A stretch of DNA of 64,000 nucleotides from positions 3,008,501 through 3,072,500 of the forward strand of contig NZ_JABJUQ010000007.1 of the NCBI RefSeq assembly GCF_013155385.1, written 5' to 3'. The notes below the pieces were generated by a model, which had not been told where the DNA came from, ran no database searches, and was given only the letters and a program-made list of their open reading frames with translations. Positions 55,108 to 64,000 of the stretch are shown one piece after another (the first letter of the stretch is position 1; each line of letters starts with the position of its first letter). A program made the position numbers and the translations under genes. This stretch comes from Bacillus sp. WMMC1349 (lineage in GTDB: Bacteria > Bacillota > Bacilli > Bacillales > Bacillaceae).

Positions 55108-56125
55108 TTGAGATCACCTCAACTTCCACATGTTTGCTCTTGATGAAATCAATCACTTGACTGACTTCCTTTTCAGTTCCATCGATATGAATGAATAATG
55201 AACCATATGCCCCTTCTTGAGTTTGTGAAATCTTCCCTTGCAGGATATTGATTTCAACAGTAAACTTTCGAATGATTTGCGTAATGAGAGGTGTTTCAGC
55301 TGCCTCACCGACAAATGAAAGTTTGATTGTTATTCCTGATTTCATTTCTGTGAGAAATTGTTTTAAAGTTTCTTTTGTTTCTTCTGGTTCAGTCACTTGC
55401 TGAACAAACCGCTTTGTTATATCCATCTTCGGTTTTCTGAAAACGGTCAGTACATCGCCTTCTTCGACAACATGACCGTTTTCCATGACGGCGACTCTAT
55501 GACAGATCTTCCTGATGACATGCATTTCATGGGTAATCAAAACGATTGTCAATCCTAGTCTTTCATTAATATCAGATAGCAGACTCAAAATGGAATCAGT
55601 TGTCTGCGGATCAAGTGCTGATGTTGCTTCATCACAAAGCAAAACTTTCGGATTGTTTGCGAGTGCCCTTGCAATTCCAACACGCTGCTTTTGTCCTCCA
55701 CTTAGCTGAGATGGATAAGCATTTTCTTTTCCTTTAAGACCGACAAGTTCAATCAGCTCATCAACTCTTTTTAAACGTTGGTCTTTGTTCATTCCGGCTA
55801 TTTCTAGCGGGAAAGCAATATTTTCACGAACAGTTCTTGACCATAATAAATTGAAATGCTGAAAGATCATACTGATTTCTTGCCTTGCTTTTCTCAAGAC
55901 TTTGCCTTTAATCTGGCTAATTGTCCTGCCAGCAACTTCAATCTCACCTGAAGTGGGCTGTTCAAGTCCATTCAATAACCGAATCAATGAACTTTTACCA
56001 GCTCCGCTATATCCGATAATTCCGAAGATTTCACCTTTTTTAATCGTAAGGGTGACCTCCCGAACGGCATGAACATCTCCATGATTTGACTGATAAGTTT
56101 TTGAAACATTCCGAAGATTTATCAA
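55100..56125 (-). CDS. metN: methionine ABC transporter ATPase MetN
   Basis: 341 residues from the TTG at 56125 (M-INLRNVSKTYQ), the size of B. subtilis MetN; GCAGGTGGTGA lies just upstream, and the GTG three codons earlier would overlap it. Walker A GYSGAGKSSL, signature LSGGQKQRVG, Walker B VLLCDEATSALD. The C-terminal C2/NIL domain (about residues 260-341) is the methionine-sensing regulatory part. The gene is under an S-box riboswitch. Confidence 0.96.
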   Translation of the reverse strand: MINLRNVSKTYQSNHGDVHAVREVTLTIKKGEIFGIIGYSGAGKSSLIRLLNGLEQPTSGEIEVAGRTISQIKGKVLRKARQEISMIFQHFNLLWSRTVRENIAFPLEIAGMNKDQRLKRVDELIELVGLKGKENAYPSQLSGGQKQRVGIARALANNPKVLLCDEATSALDPQTTDSILSLLSDINERLGLTIVLITHEMHVIRKICHRVAVMENGHVVEEGDVLTVFRKPKMDITKRFVQQVTEPEETKETLKQFLTEMKSGITIKLSFVGEAAETPLITQIIRKFTVEINILQGKISQTQEGAYGSLFIHIDGTEKEVSQVIDFIKSKHVEVEVISNV

Positions 56126-56179
56126 AGTCACCACCTGCTTTCTTGCTGTTATTCGTTCTTCTCAGAAATTCCAAAATGA

Positions 56180-56345
56180 TGAATAAAAAAGCCTTTCCGC
56201 ACATATGAGCAGAAAGGCTTTTAAAAAACTTAACCTTTCTCTCATCTTTCAAAGCTTCTGCTTTGCGTGAATTGGCACCATTTCAACATTTGTTGATGGT
56301 TGCCGGGCTTCATAGGGCACTTCCCTCCACCTCTCTTGATAAGAG
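56180..56345 (-). promoter_or_regulatory. SAM (S-box) riboswitch
   Basis: On the minus strand the aptamer starts CTTATCAAGAGAGGTGGAGG, then AAGCCCGGCAACC, AAATGGTGCCAATTC, GCAAAG and GATGAGAG, the conserved S-box core. It is followed by a strong terminator, AAAAGCCTTTCTGC pairing with GCGGAAAGGCTTTTTT (about 56184-56222). With SAM bound, the terminator forms and metNPQ is off. Confidence 0.95.
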
Positions 56346-56388
56346 AATCAGATATTATTTTTTTGAAAGATCGGAATTCTTAAAGAAA

Positions 56389-56417
56389 AATATATCATGA
56401 GTAAAAATAGTTGTCAA
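56389..56417 (-). promoter_or_regulatory. metNPQ promoter
   Basis: TTGACA (56412-56417), a 17-bp spacer, TATATT (56389-56394), about 40 bp upstream of the S-box aptamer on the minus strand. Confidence 0.85.
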
Positions 56418-56448
56418 CTCTTTTTCATAGGATAAATGACCTATATGT

Positions 56449-56820
56449 TTAAATATGAAGATTACTGTTTTTAAAAAAACCGTCTGTCAGCCACAAAATA
56501 GCTTCAAGTTTTAATAATGCACGAAATGAGCCTTTTACTTTTATAGTACCGAGTTCAACAAGATGTTGTAAGGATATATCCCCATGAAGAAGATCAATGA
56601 TTTCATTTCGCTCTCCTAAAAAAGTCAAGTGAGGTTTTTCCACTGAGAATATTTTTTTCATTTCTCCTTTTTCATTGATTGCAAGTGTGAAATCTTCTTT
56701 TTCTTCTTGAAATGTAATAAACAAAACGGTTGTGGATAATAGAGGTTTTAACATGGTCTGATTGTCTTTTTCGATCGATTCTATTTTCTCCAACTGTATA
56801 ACCTCCTCTAAATTGGTCAT
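56449..56820 (-). CDS. yusD: YusD, SCP2-like domain protein
   Basis: A 123-residue soluble protein. The C-terminal half (LLHGDISLQHLVELGTIKVK, GSFRALLKLEAILWL) fits a sterol-carrier-protein-2-like fold that binds lipids. Function unknown. Position between metN and yusE as in B. subtilis. Confidence 0.75.
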   Translation of the reverse strand: MTNLEEVIQLEKIESIEKDNQTMLKPLLSTTVLFITFQEEKEDFTLAINEKGEMKKIFSVEKPHLTFLGERNEIIDLLHGDISLQHLVELGTIKVKGSFRALLKLEAILWLTDGFFKNSNLHI

Positions 56821-56912
56821 ACTTAGTGATTCTCTTTATCCAGCTGGAGTCCTTTATGAAATGATCGACAAGTTTTCAAGTTTATTTCCCAAGAAATATG
56901 TCAAAGATACCC

Positions 56913-57221
56913 TCAATCCGCAATAATTTGTTTAATCATATCGTATAAATAAGAAACAGAGTGAAAGGCGTATTCTTTTTTGACGATTTTACCTTTTTTA
57001 TAAATGACAAGACATGGTACGCTTTTAATTTTTTGCTGTTCTGCAAATGTTGGTGAATAATTTAAATTATTTTTATAAAATGGAACTCCAGTCATTAACT
57101 TGTCAATAACCCCCAACATCGTTCCTGCCAACTGACAAGTTCCACAAAAAGGAGTATATAGATATAAAAGACAGGTTTGATCACCAAGCATTTGCAATTC
57201 CCGTTCCTGAAGTTCCTGCAT
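56913..57221 (-). CDS. yusE: thioredoxin-like protein YusE
   Basis: A 102-residue thioredoxin-fold protein. The redox site is CGTC in YTPFCGTCQLAGT (Cys26 and Cys29), and the cis-proline is in KSVPCLVIYKKG. It likely acts as a cytoplasmic disulfide reductase with an unknown partner. It is 21 nt downstream of yusF and probably co-transcribed. Confidence 0.87.
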   Translation of the reverse strand: MQELQERELQMLGDQTCLLYLYTPFCGTCQLAGTMLGVIDKLMTGVPFYKNNLNYSPTFAEQQKIKSVPCLVIYKKGKIVKKEYAFHSVSYLYDMIKQIIAD

Positions 57222-57242
57222 ATCTTTTTAAGCCCACCTCTA

Positions 57243-57584
57243 TTATAAAAACTTTGCATGTACACGAATATTTCCTCTTATAAGAATATCTGCTAAATGG
57301 TCGTTTGGAGCAGAAGCAACTTCTTTATAAACTTTGTCAATGTATATGTGTAAAGCTTCTGGAAGCTCTCTCTTTAGCTGTTTACGGAGTTTTTCACCGG
57401 ACTCATCAGCATCTACCAATATATATACATCTTTTTCATATAGTTCTTCAGCCAATTCATCAAGTCTTGTCAAACTAATTGTTCCATTTGTACAAATAAT
57501 GTCAACAGGTTCATCAATTAGCTGTTTGATTTTAAGCTTATCAGATTTCCCTTCGACAATGACAACTTTTTTCGATTCCGTCAT
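57243..57584 (-). CDS. yusF: Toprim domain protein YusF
   Basis: 113 residues forming a single Toprim domain: conserved Glu in VVIVEGKSDK (residue 11) and the metal-binding DXD in YILVDADESG (near residues 58-60). It resembles RNase M5-type Toprim proteins. Function unknown. Upstream partner of yusE. Confidence 0.87.
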   Translation of the reverse strand: MTESKKVVIVEGKSDKLKIKQLIDEPVDIICTNGTISLTRLDELAEELYEKDVYILVDADESGEKLRKQLKRELPEALHIYIDKVYKEVASAPNDHLADILIRGNIRVHAKFL

Positions 57585-57732
57585 TTCATCACAACCTCAT
57601 CTTATTCAGCAAAAACTCAAGATCGTATTCCTCAATTTTCACCACTCTTATATAAGTAACCTATTTACCACCACAATATGAGCCAGCAATATATTAATTA
57701 AAAAGAAAATATCACGATGGTTTTAATTTCGG

Positions 57733-57836
57733 ATGTGTCCTGAAAGTTGTGTGGCTGAATAAAAATTGGGGAATTTGTTCGCTTTCCGCGGGAGTCTCCC
57801 TGGTTCATGTTGATAAAGGACTTTTTAGACAGCTCC
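57733..57836 (-). repeat. MITE-like repeat, copy 6 (internally deleted)
   Basis: GTGTCCTGAAAGTTGTGTGG at one end and GACTTTTTAGACAGCTCC at the other, with GCTTTCCGCGGGAGTCTC between; same short form and orientation as copy 4. It sits between yusF and the gcvH terminator. Confidence 0.78.
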
Positions 57837-57905
57837 ATTTCGCCGCCGGATTCGTTTCCAACGTATTTACCCATATCCTTTCGGCGGTGAGCACCTGAGA
57901 ATTTG

Positions 57906-57944
57906 AAAAAGAGGTATGCCGTGAAGGGTGCCATACCTCTTTTT
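57906..57944 (-). terminator. gcvH terminator
   Basis: AAAGAGGTATG pairs with CATACCTCTTT across a 13-nt loop, followed by TTC on the minus strand and preceded by A-runs. It lies 25 nt after the gcvH stop. Confidence 0.85.
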
Positions 57945-57968
57945 TTAAAATGAACCATACTTAGTCAA

Positions 57969-58352
57969 TCAGTCTTCTTTTATCATGTCATCATATTGTT
58001 CAGCGGTCATCAGTTTGTCGATTTCAGTTGCATCAGCTGGCTCAACGACAATCATCCATGCTTTTTCATAAGGAGATTCATTGACAAATTCAGGGCTGTC
58101 TTCTAATTCCTCATTGATTTCAATGACTTTCCCATTAATTGGGGCATATAATTCAGAAACAGTTTTAACAGACTCAACACTTCCAAAAGGCTCGTCTGCT
58201 TGAATCTCATCCCCGACTTCAGGCAGTTCAACAAAAACGATATCACCAAGCTCTGACTGGGCAAAATCGGTAATACCGATTCTTACTTTGTCCCCTTCTG
58301 TTTTAACCCATTCATGTTCTTCAGAATAACGTAACTCTTTTGGTGTGCTCAT
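57969..58352 (-). CDS. gcvH: glycine cleavage system H protein
   Basis: A 127-residue lipoyl carrier. The lipoylated Lys63 lies in [19 protein letters not shown]. It shuttles the aminomethyl group in glycine cleavage and, in Bacillus, is the entry point for lipoate assembly and transfer, using the LipA encoded earlier. The start has GGAGGGG upstream. Confidence 0.97.
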   Translation of the reverse strand: MSTPKELRYSEEHEWVKTEGDKVRIGITDFAQSELGDIVFVELPEVGDEIQADEPFGSVESVKTVSELYAPINGKVIEINEELEDSPEFVNESPYEKAWMIVVEPADATEIDKLMTAEQYDDMIKED

Positions 58353-58411
58353 GCTTACCCCTCCATATATAATTAATCAGGCCTATCTTGAAGATACCAT
58401 AATTTGAACCG

Positions 58412-58768
58412 CTATAACCAGTATGTCTTAAACTGATCTTCATTAAAACCGATTGTCACCTTTTGACCATCTGTTACAATTGGACGTTTAATCAACATTC
58501 CATTTGAAGCAAGCAATTCAAATTGTTCGTCTTCAGACATTTGTGGCAGCTTATCTTTTAATCCAAGTTCTCGATATTTTTGCCCGCTTGTGTTGAAAAA
58601 TTTTTTCAGGTTAAGACCGCTGTTTTGATAAAGCTCTTTCAGTTTCTCTTTGCTCGGTGGCTGTTCAACAATATGTATGTCATGTATTTCTCTTCCGTTG
58701 TCTTCAAGCCATTTTTTCGCTTTTCGGCATGTTCCGCATTTCGGGTACCAATAAAAGTCTAGTGCCAT
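58412..58768 (-). CDS. yusI: ArsC/Spx family protein YusI
   Basis: 118 residues from the ATG at 58768 (MALDFYWYPKCGTC), with AAGGGGTGA upstream; the longer start is less likely. Thioredoxin-like ArsC/Spx fold with CGTCRKAKKWL at the N-terminus and FNTSGQKYRELGLKDKLPQM and RPIV motifs. Probably a redox or Spx-like protein; function unknown. Confidence 0.88.
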   Translation of the reverse strand: MALDFYWYPKCGTCRKAKKWLEDNGREIHDIHIVEQPPSKEKLKELYQNSGLNLKKFFNTSGQKYRELGLKDKLPQMSEDEQFELLASNGMLIKRPIVTDGQKVTIGFNEDQFKTYWL

Positions 58769-58852
58769 ATATTCACCCCTTATCATTTATCCGAGGCTAT
58801 TTTAACATAGATCTTTTTAAAAACCTAAGACGTTGCTTAGCTGTTTATAGCT

Positions 58853-58883
58853 AAAAAACCCCGCTTACAAAAGCAGGGTTTTC
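58853..58883 (-). terminator. fadNAE operon terminator
   Basis: AAAACCCTGCTT pairs with AAGCGGGGTTTT on the minus strand, followed by TT, 9 nt after the fadE stop. Confidence 0.85.
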
Positions 58884-58891
58884 TCTTTTTG

Positions 58892-60676
58892 TTAAACAAT
58901 ATATTTTTCTGCTTCAAATACACCTTTGGCCGCCAAGCGTTTTTTCTCAATAACATTAACAGGTGTAAAGCGTGTCAGTTTTCGAAGAGCGGAAAGCATC
59001 ATTCGCAGCGTATCACCTGATTCTGTAGCAATGATCGATTCTTTCGCATGGCTTTCAATTTCGTAAAGAGCTTCCTGTGTGAATATTTGTGTATAAAGGA
59101 TCTTTTGACGGTTTTTCTCTTCTCCTTCAGCCAAAAGCGCTTTTTCAGTTCTTAAAATAGCTGATTCCATCGCATATACTTGACTAACGATATCGGCAAT
59201 GTTGACAAGAATTTCTTGTTCCTTTTCAAGGTTCTTGCCATATTTTTGTGCAGCCAAACCTGAGACTAAAAGCGCGATTTTTTTAGCGTTTTTCAGGATA
59301 TATTTTTCTTGCTCTAACACGCCGTCACCCGGTTCCTCAGGCATCATCATCATCAGCTCTTCCTGCAATGCCTTAGCCTTCTCTAATAGCGGGAGTTCTC
59401 CTTTCATCGCTTTTTTCAAATACGTTCCTGGGACAATAAGACGGTTGATTTCATTGGTTCCTTCAAATATTCGATTAATTCGGGAATCACGATACGCCCG
59501 CTCTACTTCGTATTCCTGCATGAATCCATATCCTCCATGGATTTGGACCCCTTCATCAGCTATATAATCAAGTGTTTCAGATCCGAACACTTTATTCAGT
59601 GAGCACTCAATCGCATATTCAGCAATCGATTTTGCCACTTGTCTGCCATCTTTTTGCTCTTCTTCAGACAGCATTCCCATCTTGTCTTCAAAAAGTCCGA
59701 CTGTCCGGTAGACAGAGCTTTCCATCGCATATAATTTTGAAGCCATATTGGCAATTTTTTCACCGATTAAGCTGAAACGGGAAATCGGTGTCTTAAATTG
59801 ACGGCGTTGATTGGCATAAGCAGCTGACAATTCAATCACTCGTTTAGAAGCCCCGATGGTTCCGACAGCTAATTTGTAACGACCGATATTGAGGATATTA
59901 AAAGCGATGACATGTCCTTTTCCAGCCTCACCTAAAAGGTTTTCTTTTGGTACTTGTACTTGATCTAAAATGAGTGTCCGAGTTGAAGAACCTTTAATCC
60001 CCATCTTTTTCTCTTCCGGTCCAGTTGAGACACCAGGGTAGTCTTTTTCAACAATGAAAGCTGAAAAATGTTCTCCATCAATTTTAGCATAGACAACAAA
60101 TACATCAGCAAAGGCGGAGTTTGTAATCCATTGTTTTTCTCCGTTCAGTATATAGTGTGTTCCTGCTTCATTTAAGACTGCTGTCGTTTTTGCTCCCAGT
60201 GCATCAGAACCAGATCCCGGTTCAGTCAAGGCATATGCCGCAAACTTTTCACCTGATGCTAATGCTGGAAGGTACTTCTTTTTCTGCTCATGTGTACCAA
60301 AGAAAACAATTGGCAATGTTCCGATTCCAACATGTGCTCCATATGACAATGAAAAACTGCCTGCTCTTGAAAATTTCTCAGTAATTAAAGCTGAGCTAAT
60401 CTTATCAAGACCAAACCCGCCATACTCTTCAGGAACGTCCGCACCAAGAAGTCCCAGTTCCCCCGCTTTTTTTAGAAGTCTGACAGAGTGATCAAAGTTG
60501 TGTTCTTCAATTTCATCAACATATTGCAAAACATCACCAAGAATATAATCTTCTGTTGTTTTCGCAATCATTTTATGTTCTTCTGTGAAGTCTTCCGGTG
60601 TAAACATTTGATCAGGTGTGACCTCATCTATTAAAAAGGCACCGCCTTTTTTCATTTGATCCTTTGTTGATTCCAT
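58892..60676 (-). CDS. fadE: acyl-CoA dehydrogenase FadE
   Basis: A 594-residue FAD enzyme for the first beta-oxidation step. The usual 380-residue core has YALTEPGSGSDALGAKTTA, GEKQWITNSAFADVFVVYAK, GGYGFMQEYEVERAYRDSRI and FEGTNEINRLIV. A C-terminal extension of about 180 helical residues is typical of the YusJ subtype. Last gene of fadN-fadA-fadE. Confidence 0.96.
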   Translation of the reverse strand: MESTKDQMKKGGAFLIDEVTPDQMFTPEDFTEEHKMIAKTTEDYILGDVLQYVDEIEEHNFDHSVRLLKKAGELGLLGADVPEEYGGFGLDKISSALITEKFSRAGSFSLSYGAHVGIGTLPIVFFGTHEQKKKYLPALASGEKFAAYALTEPGSGSDALGAKTTAVLNEAGTHYILNGEKQWITNSAFADVFVVYAKIDGEHFSAFIVEKDYPGVSTGPEEKKMGIKGSSTRTLILDQVQVPKENLLGEAGKGHVIAFNILNIGRYKLAVGTIGASKRVIELSAAYANQRRQFKTPISRFSLIGEKIANMASKLYAMESSVYRTVGLFEDKMGMLSEEEQKDGRQVAKSIAEYAIECSLNKVFGSETLDYIADEGVQIHGGYGFMQEYEVERAYRDSRINRIFEGTNEINRLIVPGTYLKKAMKGELPLLEKAKALQEELMMMMPEEPGDGVLEQEKYILKNAKKIALLVSGLAAQKYGKNLEKEQEILVNIADIVSQVYAMESAILRTEKALLAEGEEKNRQKILYTQIFTQEALYEIESHAKESIIATESGDTLRMMLSALRKLTRFTPVNVIEKKRLAAKGVFEAEKYIV

Positions 60677-60694
60677 GTTCCCATCCCCTTTTGT

Positions 60695-61870
60695 TTAAAC
60701 TAACTCAAACACTCCTGCTGCTCCCATACCGCCGCCAATACACATTGTCACAACTCCAAATTGCTCGCTTCTCCGTCGCATTTCATGAAGTAGTGTAAGC
60801 GTCAGCTTTGTCCCTGTACAGCCGAGTGGATGCCCTAATGCAATCGCTCCGCCATTTACATTTACTTTTTCTTCATCAATGCCTAGCTCTCTAATGACTT
60901 GAATGGATTGCGAAGCAAATGCTTCATTCAATTCAAATAAACCAATATCTTTTAGTTCAAGACCTGCTATCTTCAATGCACGCGGTACTGCTTCTATCGG
61001 ACCGATTCCCATCACTTCCGGTGGAACGCCACCAACAGCAAAGGAACGGAATTTAGCAAGCGGTGCCAACCCAAGGGCATCTGCTTTTTCTTTGTCCATA
61101 ATCATCACTGCAGCCGCTCCATCACTTGTTTGCGAAGAATTTCCAGCAGTGACCGTACCTTTCGCAGAGAAAGCGGGCCTTAACTTTGCAAGGACATCCT
61201 TAGTTGTCCCTGGTCTTACCCCTTCATCAGTAGCAAATGTAAACGTTTGTTCTTTTAATTTATGGCTTTCATCAACATGTCTGAGCGTGACTTCAACCGG
61301 AACAATTTCATCAGCAAATTTTCCCTCAGCAATTGCCTTAGCCGCTTTTTGATGGCTGCTAACAGCAAAAGCATCTTGATCTTCCCGAGAAACGCCATAT
61401 TTAATGGCAACTTGTTCAGCAGTATGCCCCATACTCATGTAGTATTCAGGAGCATTTTCTGCTAACGCAGAATTTAGTCTGATACTATGACCCATCATTG
61501 GGACTATGCTCATTGATTCAGCTCCGCCGGCAATGACCGTGTCCGCTGCCCCAAGCATGACTTTTTCGGCTCCATATGCAATCGATTGAAGTCCTGAAGA
61601 ACAGTACCTGTTAATGGTAACGGCTGGCACTGTGTGGGGCAGACCTGCTAGTGCCCCAATGTTCCGTGCCATATTTAAGCCTTGTTCAGCTTCTGGGGTA
61701 GCACAGCCAATAATTAAATCGTCAATGTTCCCTTCATATTCGCCCGCTCTTTTTAATGTTTCTTTCACAGTGAGCGCACCTAAGTCATCGGGACGAACCG
61801 TTCTCAATGAACCTTTGTTTGCTTTTCCAATCGGGGTTCGAGCTCCCGACACAATGACTGCCTCTCTCAT
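60695..61870 (-). CDS. fadA: acetyl-CoA acyltransferase (3-ketoacyl-CoA thiolase) FadA
   Basis: A 391-residue thiolase. The acyl-carrying Cys is in [10 protein letters not shown] (near residue 88). [19 protein letters not shown] carries the catalytic His, and [10 protein letters not shown] the second Cys. It cleaves 3-ketoacyl-CoA to acetyl-CoA. It is 10 nt after fadN and 18 nt before fadE. Confidence 0.97.
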   Translation of the reverse strand: MREAVIVSGARTPIGKANKGSLRTVRPDDLGALTVKETLKRAGEYEGNIDDLIIGCATPEAEQGLNMARNIGALAGLPHTVPAVTINRYCSSGLQSIAYGAEKVMLGAADTVIAGGAESMSIVPMMGHSIRLNSALAENAPEYYMSMGHTAEQVAIKYGVSREDQDAFAVSSHQKAAKAIAEGKFADEIVPVEVTLRHVDESHKLKEQTFTFATDEGVRPGTTKDVLAKLRPAFSAKGTVTAGNSSQTSDGAAAVMIMDKEKADALGLAPLAKFRSFAVGGVPPEVMGIGPIEAVPRALKIAGLELKDIGLFELNEAFASQSIQVIRELGIDEEKVNVNGGAIALGHPLGCTGTKLTLTLLHEMRRRSEQFGVVTMCIGGGMGAAGVFELV

Positions 61871-61880
61871 TTTATCCCTC

Positions 61881-64000
61881 CTAATTACGCAAAGGTTTGC
61901 CTTTTACAAGCATATGTTGCATTCTTGCCTGAGACTTTGGTTCACCCACAAGGCTCAGAAAAGCTTCTCTTTCCAAGTCTAGTAAATATTCTTCTGATAC
62001 TTCTGCTCCAAAAGAAACTCTGCCGCCGGCAATCACAAATGCTAACTTTTTCGCAATTGTCATATCATGATCAGAAATGGCCCCGGATAGTTTAAAAGCC
62101 TCTGCTCCAAGGAGGAGCGCAGCATAACCCGTTTCACCAGTAACCGGAACTTTTTGTTTCACTGGCGGACGATAGCCATTTTCATGAAGTGTCAGTACAA
62201 ACGATTTAGCATCATATAAGAGGTGATCCTGGTTCATACTAATTTGATCTTGCAAAGTTAATATATTGAGTTCTCTTGCTTCTTGGGCTGAAGTGGATGT
62301 TTTTGCCATTGCAATTTTTTCAAATGTTTGGTTTGCTGCCTGTTGAAGATCGACAGACATCCCTTCTGGGAACCCTTTTAAGTGGTTCAAATAAAGTTCT
62401 TTATTACCTCCGCCTCCTGGAATCAAGCCAACACCAACTTCAACAAGACCCATATAGGCTTCACTTGAGGCTTGAACACGTGCAGCAGGGAGGCATACCT
62501 CAGTTCCCCCTCCAAGTGTCATTCCAAATGGTGCTGCGACTACTGGTTTAGAACTGTACTTCACTTTCAGCATCGTTTGCTGGAATTGGCGGATGATCAT
62601 ATCCATTTCCATAAAATTATCATCTTGAGCTTCCATAAGCATCATAGCTAGGTTAGCACCGACACAAAAGTTCTTGCCTTGATTTCCAATGACCAGCCCT
62701 TTGTAATTGGCATCCACTTCATCAATTGCATATTTCAGCATTTGAATGATATCTAGACCAATGGCATTGCTTTTCGAATGAAATTCTAACAGTGCTACAT
62801 CATCACCTAAATCTATTAAACTAGCACCGCTATTTTTTTTGATGATACCTTTTGTCTCTTTGATTGAAGAAAGATAAATATTTTTCTTATTTTCCTCTAA
62901 AGCGCGGTATTCCCCAGACTGGATATCATAGAAAAACGTTCTGCCATTTTCTCTTAAATAAAAAGATTTATGCCCTTTTTTAAGCATTTCTTTAACCCAG
63001 TCCGCTACTTGCCATCCGTCAGCTTCAAGTTTTTGAACTGACTCTTTCACACCGATGCTGTCCCACATTTCAAACGGTCCTTGTGCCCAACCAAATCCCC
63101 ATTTCATCGCTTTGTCAACAGCTACTACGGTGTCAGCGATTTGACCAGTCAAGGCTGCTGAATAAACAAGTGTTGGCGCTGTGGTTTTCCAAAGTAAAAT
63201 GCCCGCTTTATCCTCCGAATAAATAAGCGCTTTCATTCTTGATCCAGTGCCCTTTAGCTGTTTCGCAGCTTCAAGACCAGGTGTTTTTAGTTTCTTTCGT
63301 TCTCCATATGTCATTGTTATTGGATCAAGCTCAAAAATGTCTTTTCCTTCTTTTTTATAAAAACCTTGCTTAGCTTTACTGCCAATCCAGCCATTTTCCA
63401 GCATTTTTTCGACAAACTCTGGAAGCCGAAAAACCTTCTTTTCTTCTCCTTCAACTTGATCATAAACATTTTTAGCTACATGGGAGAATGTATCAAGACC
63501 TACGACATCAAGTGTTCTGAATGTCGCACTTTTCGGTCGTCCGATAAGAGGTCCTGTAATTGAATCGACTTCACCTATTGTATATCCGCCTTTAAGCATT
63601 TCCTGAACTGTAACAAGGAGGCCGTATGTTCCAATGCGATTGGCGATAAAATTCGGTGTGTCTTTCGCTTCAACAACCCCTTTTCCTAGTACGTCTTCAC
63701 CAAATTCTTTCATGAAGCACAATACTTCTGGATCTGTTTCATCTATTGGTATAACTTCAAGCAATTTTAAGTAGCGAGCAGGGTTAAAAAAGTGTGTCCC
63801 TAAAAAATGCTTTTTAAAATCTACAGATCGTCCTTCCGCCATTTGTTTAACGGAAATACCTGAGGTGTTACTACTCACGATACTGCCTGGTTTTCTGTAC
63901 TGGTCAACTTTGGCAAATACTTGCTTTTTAACATCCAGATTTTCAACAACAACTTCAATAATCCAGTCAGCTTCTTTTATTTTTTCAAAATCATCTTCCA
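61881..64000 (-). CDS. fadN: 3-hydroxyacyl-CoA dehydrogenase / enoyl-CoA hydratase FadN (partial)
   Basis: The frame is open to the window edge (EADWIIEVVVENLDVKKQVF upstream of the apparent GTG at 63878), so the gene is cut off; about 705 residues are present of roughly 790. The dehydrogenase part has SSNTSGIS and LGTHFFNPARYLKLLEVI. The fused crotonase part, from about 62850 down, has GNQGKNFCVGANLAMMLMEA and GMTLGGGTEVCLPAARVQAS. It catalyses the middle two steps of beta-oxidation. First gene of fadNAE. Confidence 0.95.
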   Translation of the reverse strand, partial: EDDFEKIKEADWIIEVVVENLDVKKQVFAKVDQYRKPGSIVSSNTSGISVKQMAEGRSVDFKKHFLGTHFFNPARYLKLLEVIPIDETDPEVLCFMKEFGEDVLGKGVVEAKDTPNFIANRIGTYGLLVTVQEMLKGGYTIGEVDSITGPLIGRPKSATFRTLDVVGLDTFSHVAKNVYDQVEGEEKKVFRLPEFVEKMLENGWIGSKAKQGFYKKEGKDIFELDPITMTYGERKKLKTPGLEAAKQLKGTGSRMKALIYSEDKAGILLWKTTAPTLVYSAALTGQIADTVVAVDKAMKWGFGWAQGPFEMWDSIGVKESVQKLEADGWQVADWVKEMLKKGHKSFYLRENGRTFFYDIQSGEYRALEENKKNIYLSSIKETKGIIKKNSGASLIDLGDDVALLEFHSKSNAIGLDIIQMLKYAIDEVDANYKGLVIGNQGKNFCVGANLAMMLMEAQDDNFMEMDMIIRQFQQTMLKVKYSSKPVVAAPFGMTLGGGTEVCLPAARVQASSEAYMGLVEVGVGLIPGGGGNKELYLNHLKGFPEGMSVDLQQAANQTFEKIAMAKTSTSAQEARELNILTLQDQISMNQDHLLYDAKSFVLTLHENGYRPPVKQKVPVTGETGYAALLLGAEAFKLSGAISDHDMTIAKKLAFVIAGGRVSFGAEVSEEYLLDLEREAFLSLVGEPKSQARMQHMLVKGKPLRN

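Noticed and set aside
57698..57958. Open frame on the minus strand encoding KKRGMAPFTAYLFFKFSGAH and onward
   Set aside because: The first part is the gcvH terminator stem-loop read as protein and the last part is MITE copy 6. There is no RBS.
60903..61352. 149-codon plus-strand ORF opposite fadA
   Set aside because: Shadow of the conserved thiolase coding sequence.

Overview
The window is a Bacillus chromosome segment from the B. subtilis group or a near relative. The ends keep the B. subtilis gene order (yuxL-thrB-thrC-hom-yutH-yutG-yutF-yutE-yutD-yutC-lipA-lytH-yunC-yunD-yunE-yunF on the left; sufB-sufU-sufS-sufD-sufC-yurZ-metQ-metP-metN-yusD-yusE-yusF-gcvH-yusI-fadE-fadA-fadN on the right). 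It is AT-rich, with strong Shine-Dalgarno sequences, many TTG/GTG starts, sporulation genes (lytH, yutC, yutH) and an S-box riboswitch. No rRNA, tRNA or CRISPR array was seen.

Left core (1-18.3 kb): a peptidase (yuxL), an IS1182-type transposase relic between two MITE-like repeats, the threonine operon hom-thrC-thrB with a clear sigma-A promoter, spore and housekeeping genes, lipoyl synthase, and a sodium-dependent amino-acid transporter with a 36-residue small subunit. The yunCDEF block closes this part.

Variable region (18.3-37.6 kb): this lies between yunF and sufB, where B. subtilis carries the puc purine-catabolism genes and others. It holds a membrane protein with a divergent TetR regulator, an orphan xanthine-dehydrogenase-type FAD subunit, a ywqM/ywqN-like LysR-flavoreductase pair, small membrane proteins and a lipoprotein. 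It also holds a cluster of MITEs, a two-gene Pnkp-Hen1 RNA-repair operon, a ROK regulator with two palindromic operators, an azlCD amino-acid exporter with an XRE-cupin regulator, and padC/padR around a perfect 36-nt palindrome.

Integrated island (37.6-46.7 kb): a direct repeat of the 3' end of sufB (33 of 34 bases) brackets about 9.1 kb. Inside are a complete type I restriction-modification system (hsdR, a small S-like gene, hsdM, hsdS), an integrase relic, a PD-(D/E)XK-like protein and a truncated HK97-type capsid gene. It reads as a decayed prophage or integrative element kept for its R-M cargo. A second integrase relic lies just outside the left repeat, suggesting repeated use of the sufB site.

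Right core (46.7-64 kb): the SUF iron-sulfur operon (CDSUB), a dead cation-efflux gene, yurZ, the methionine importer metNPQ under an S-box riboswitch, yusDEF, gcvH, yusI and the fatty-acid beta-oxidation operon fadNAE (fadN runs off the window). LipA and GcvH act in the same lipoylation pathway, and SUF supplies the Fe-S clusters LipA needs.

The most notable systems are Pnkp-Hen1 RNA repair and the sufB-integrated R-M island with a three-box palindrome array upstream of its modification genes. Family names were assigned from motifs and remembered homologues; no database was searched.
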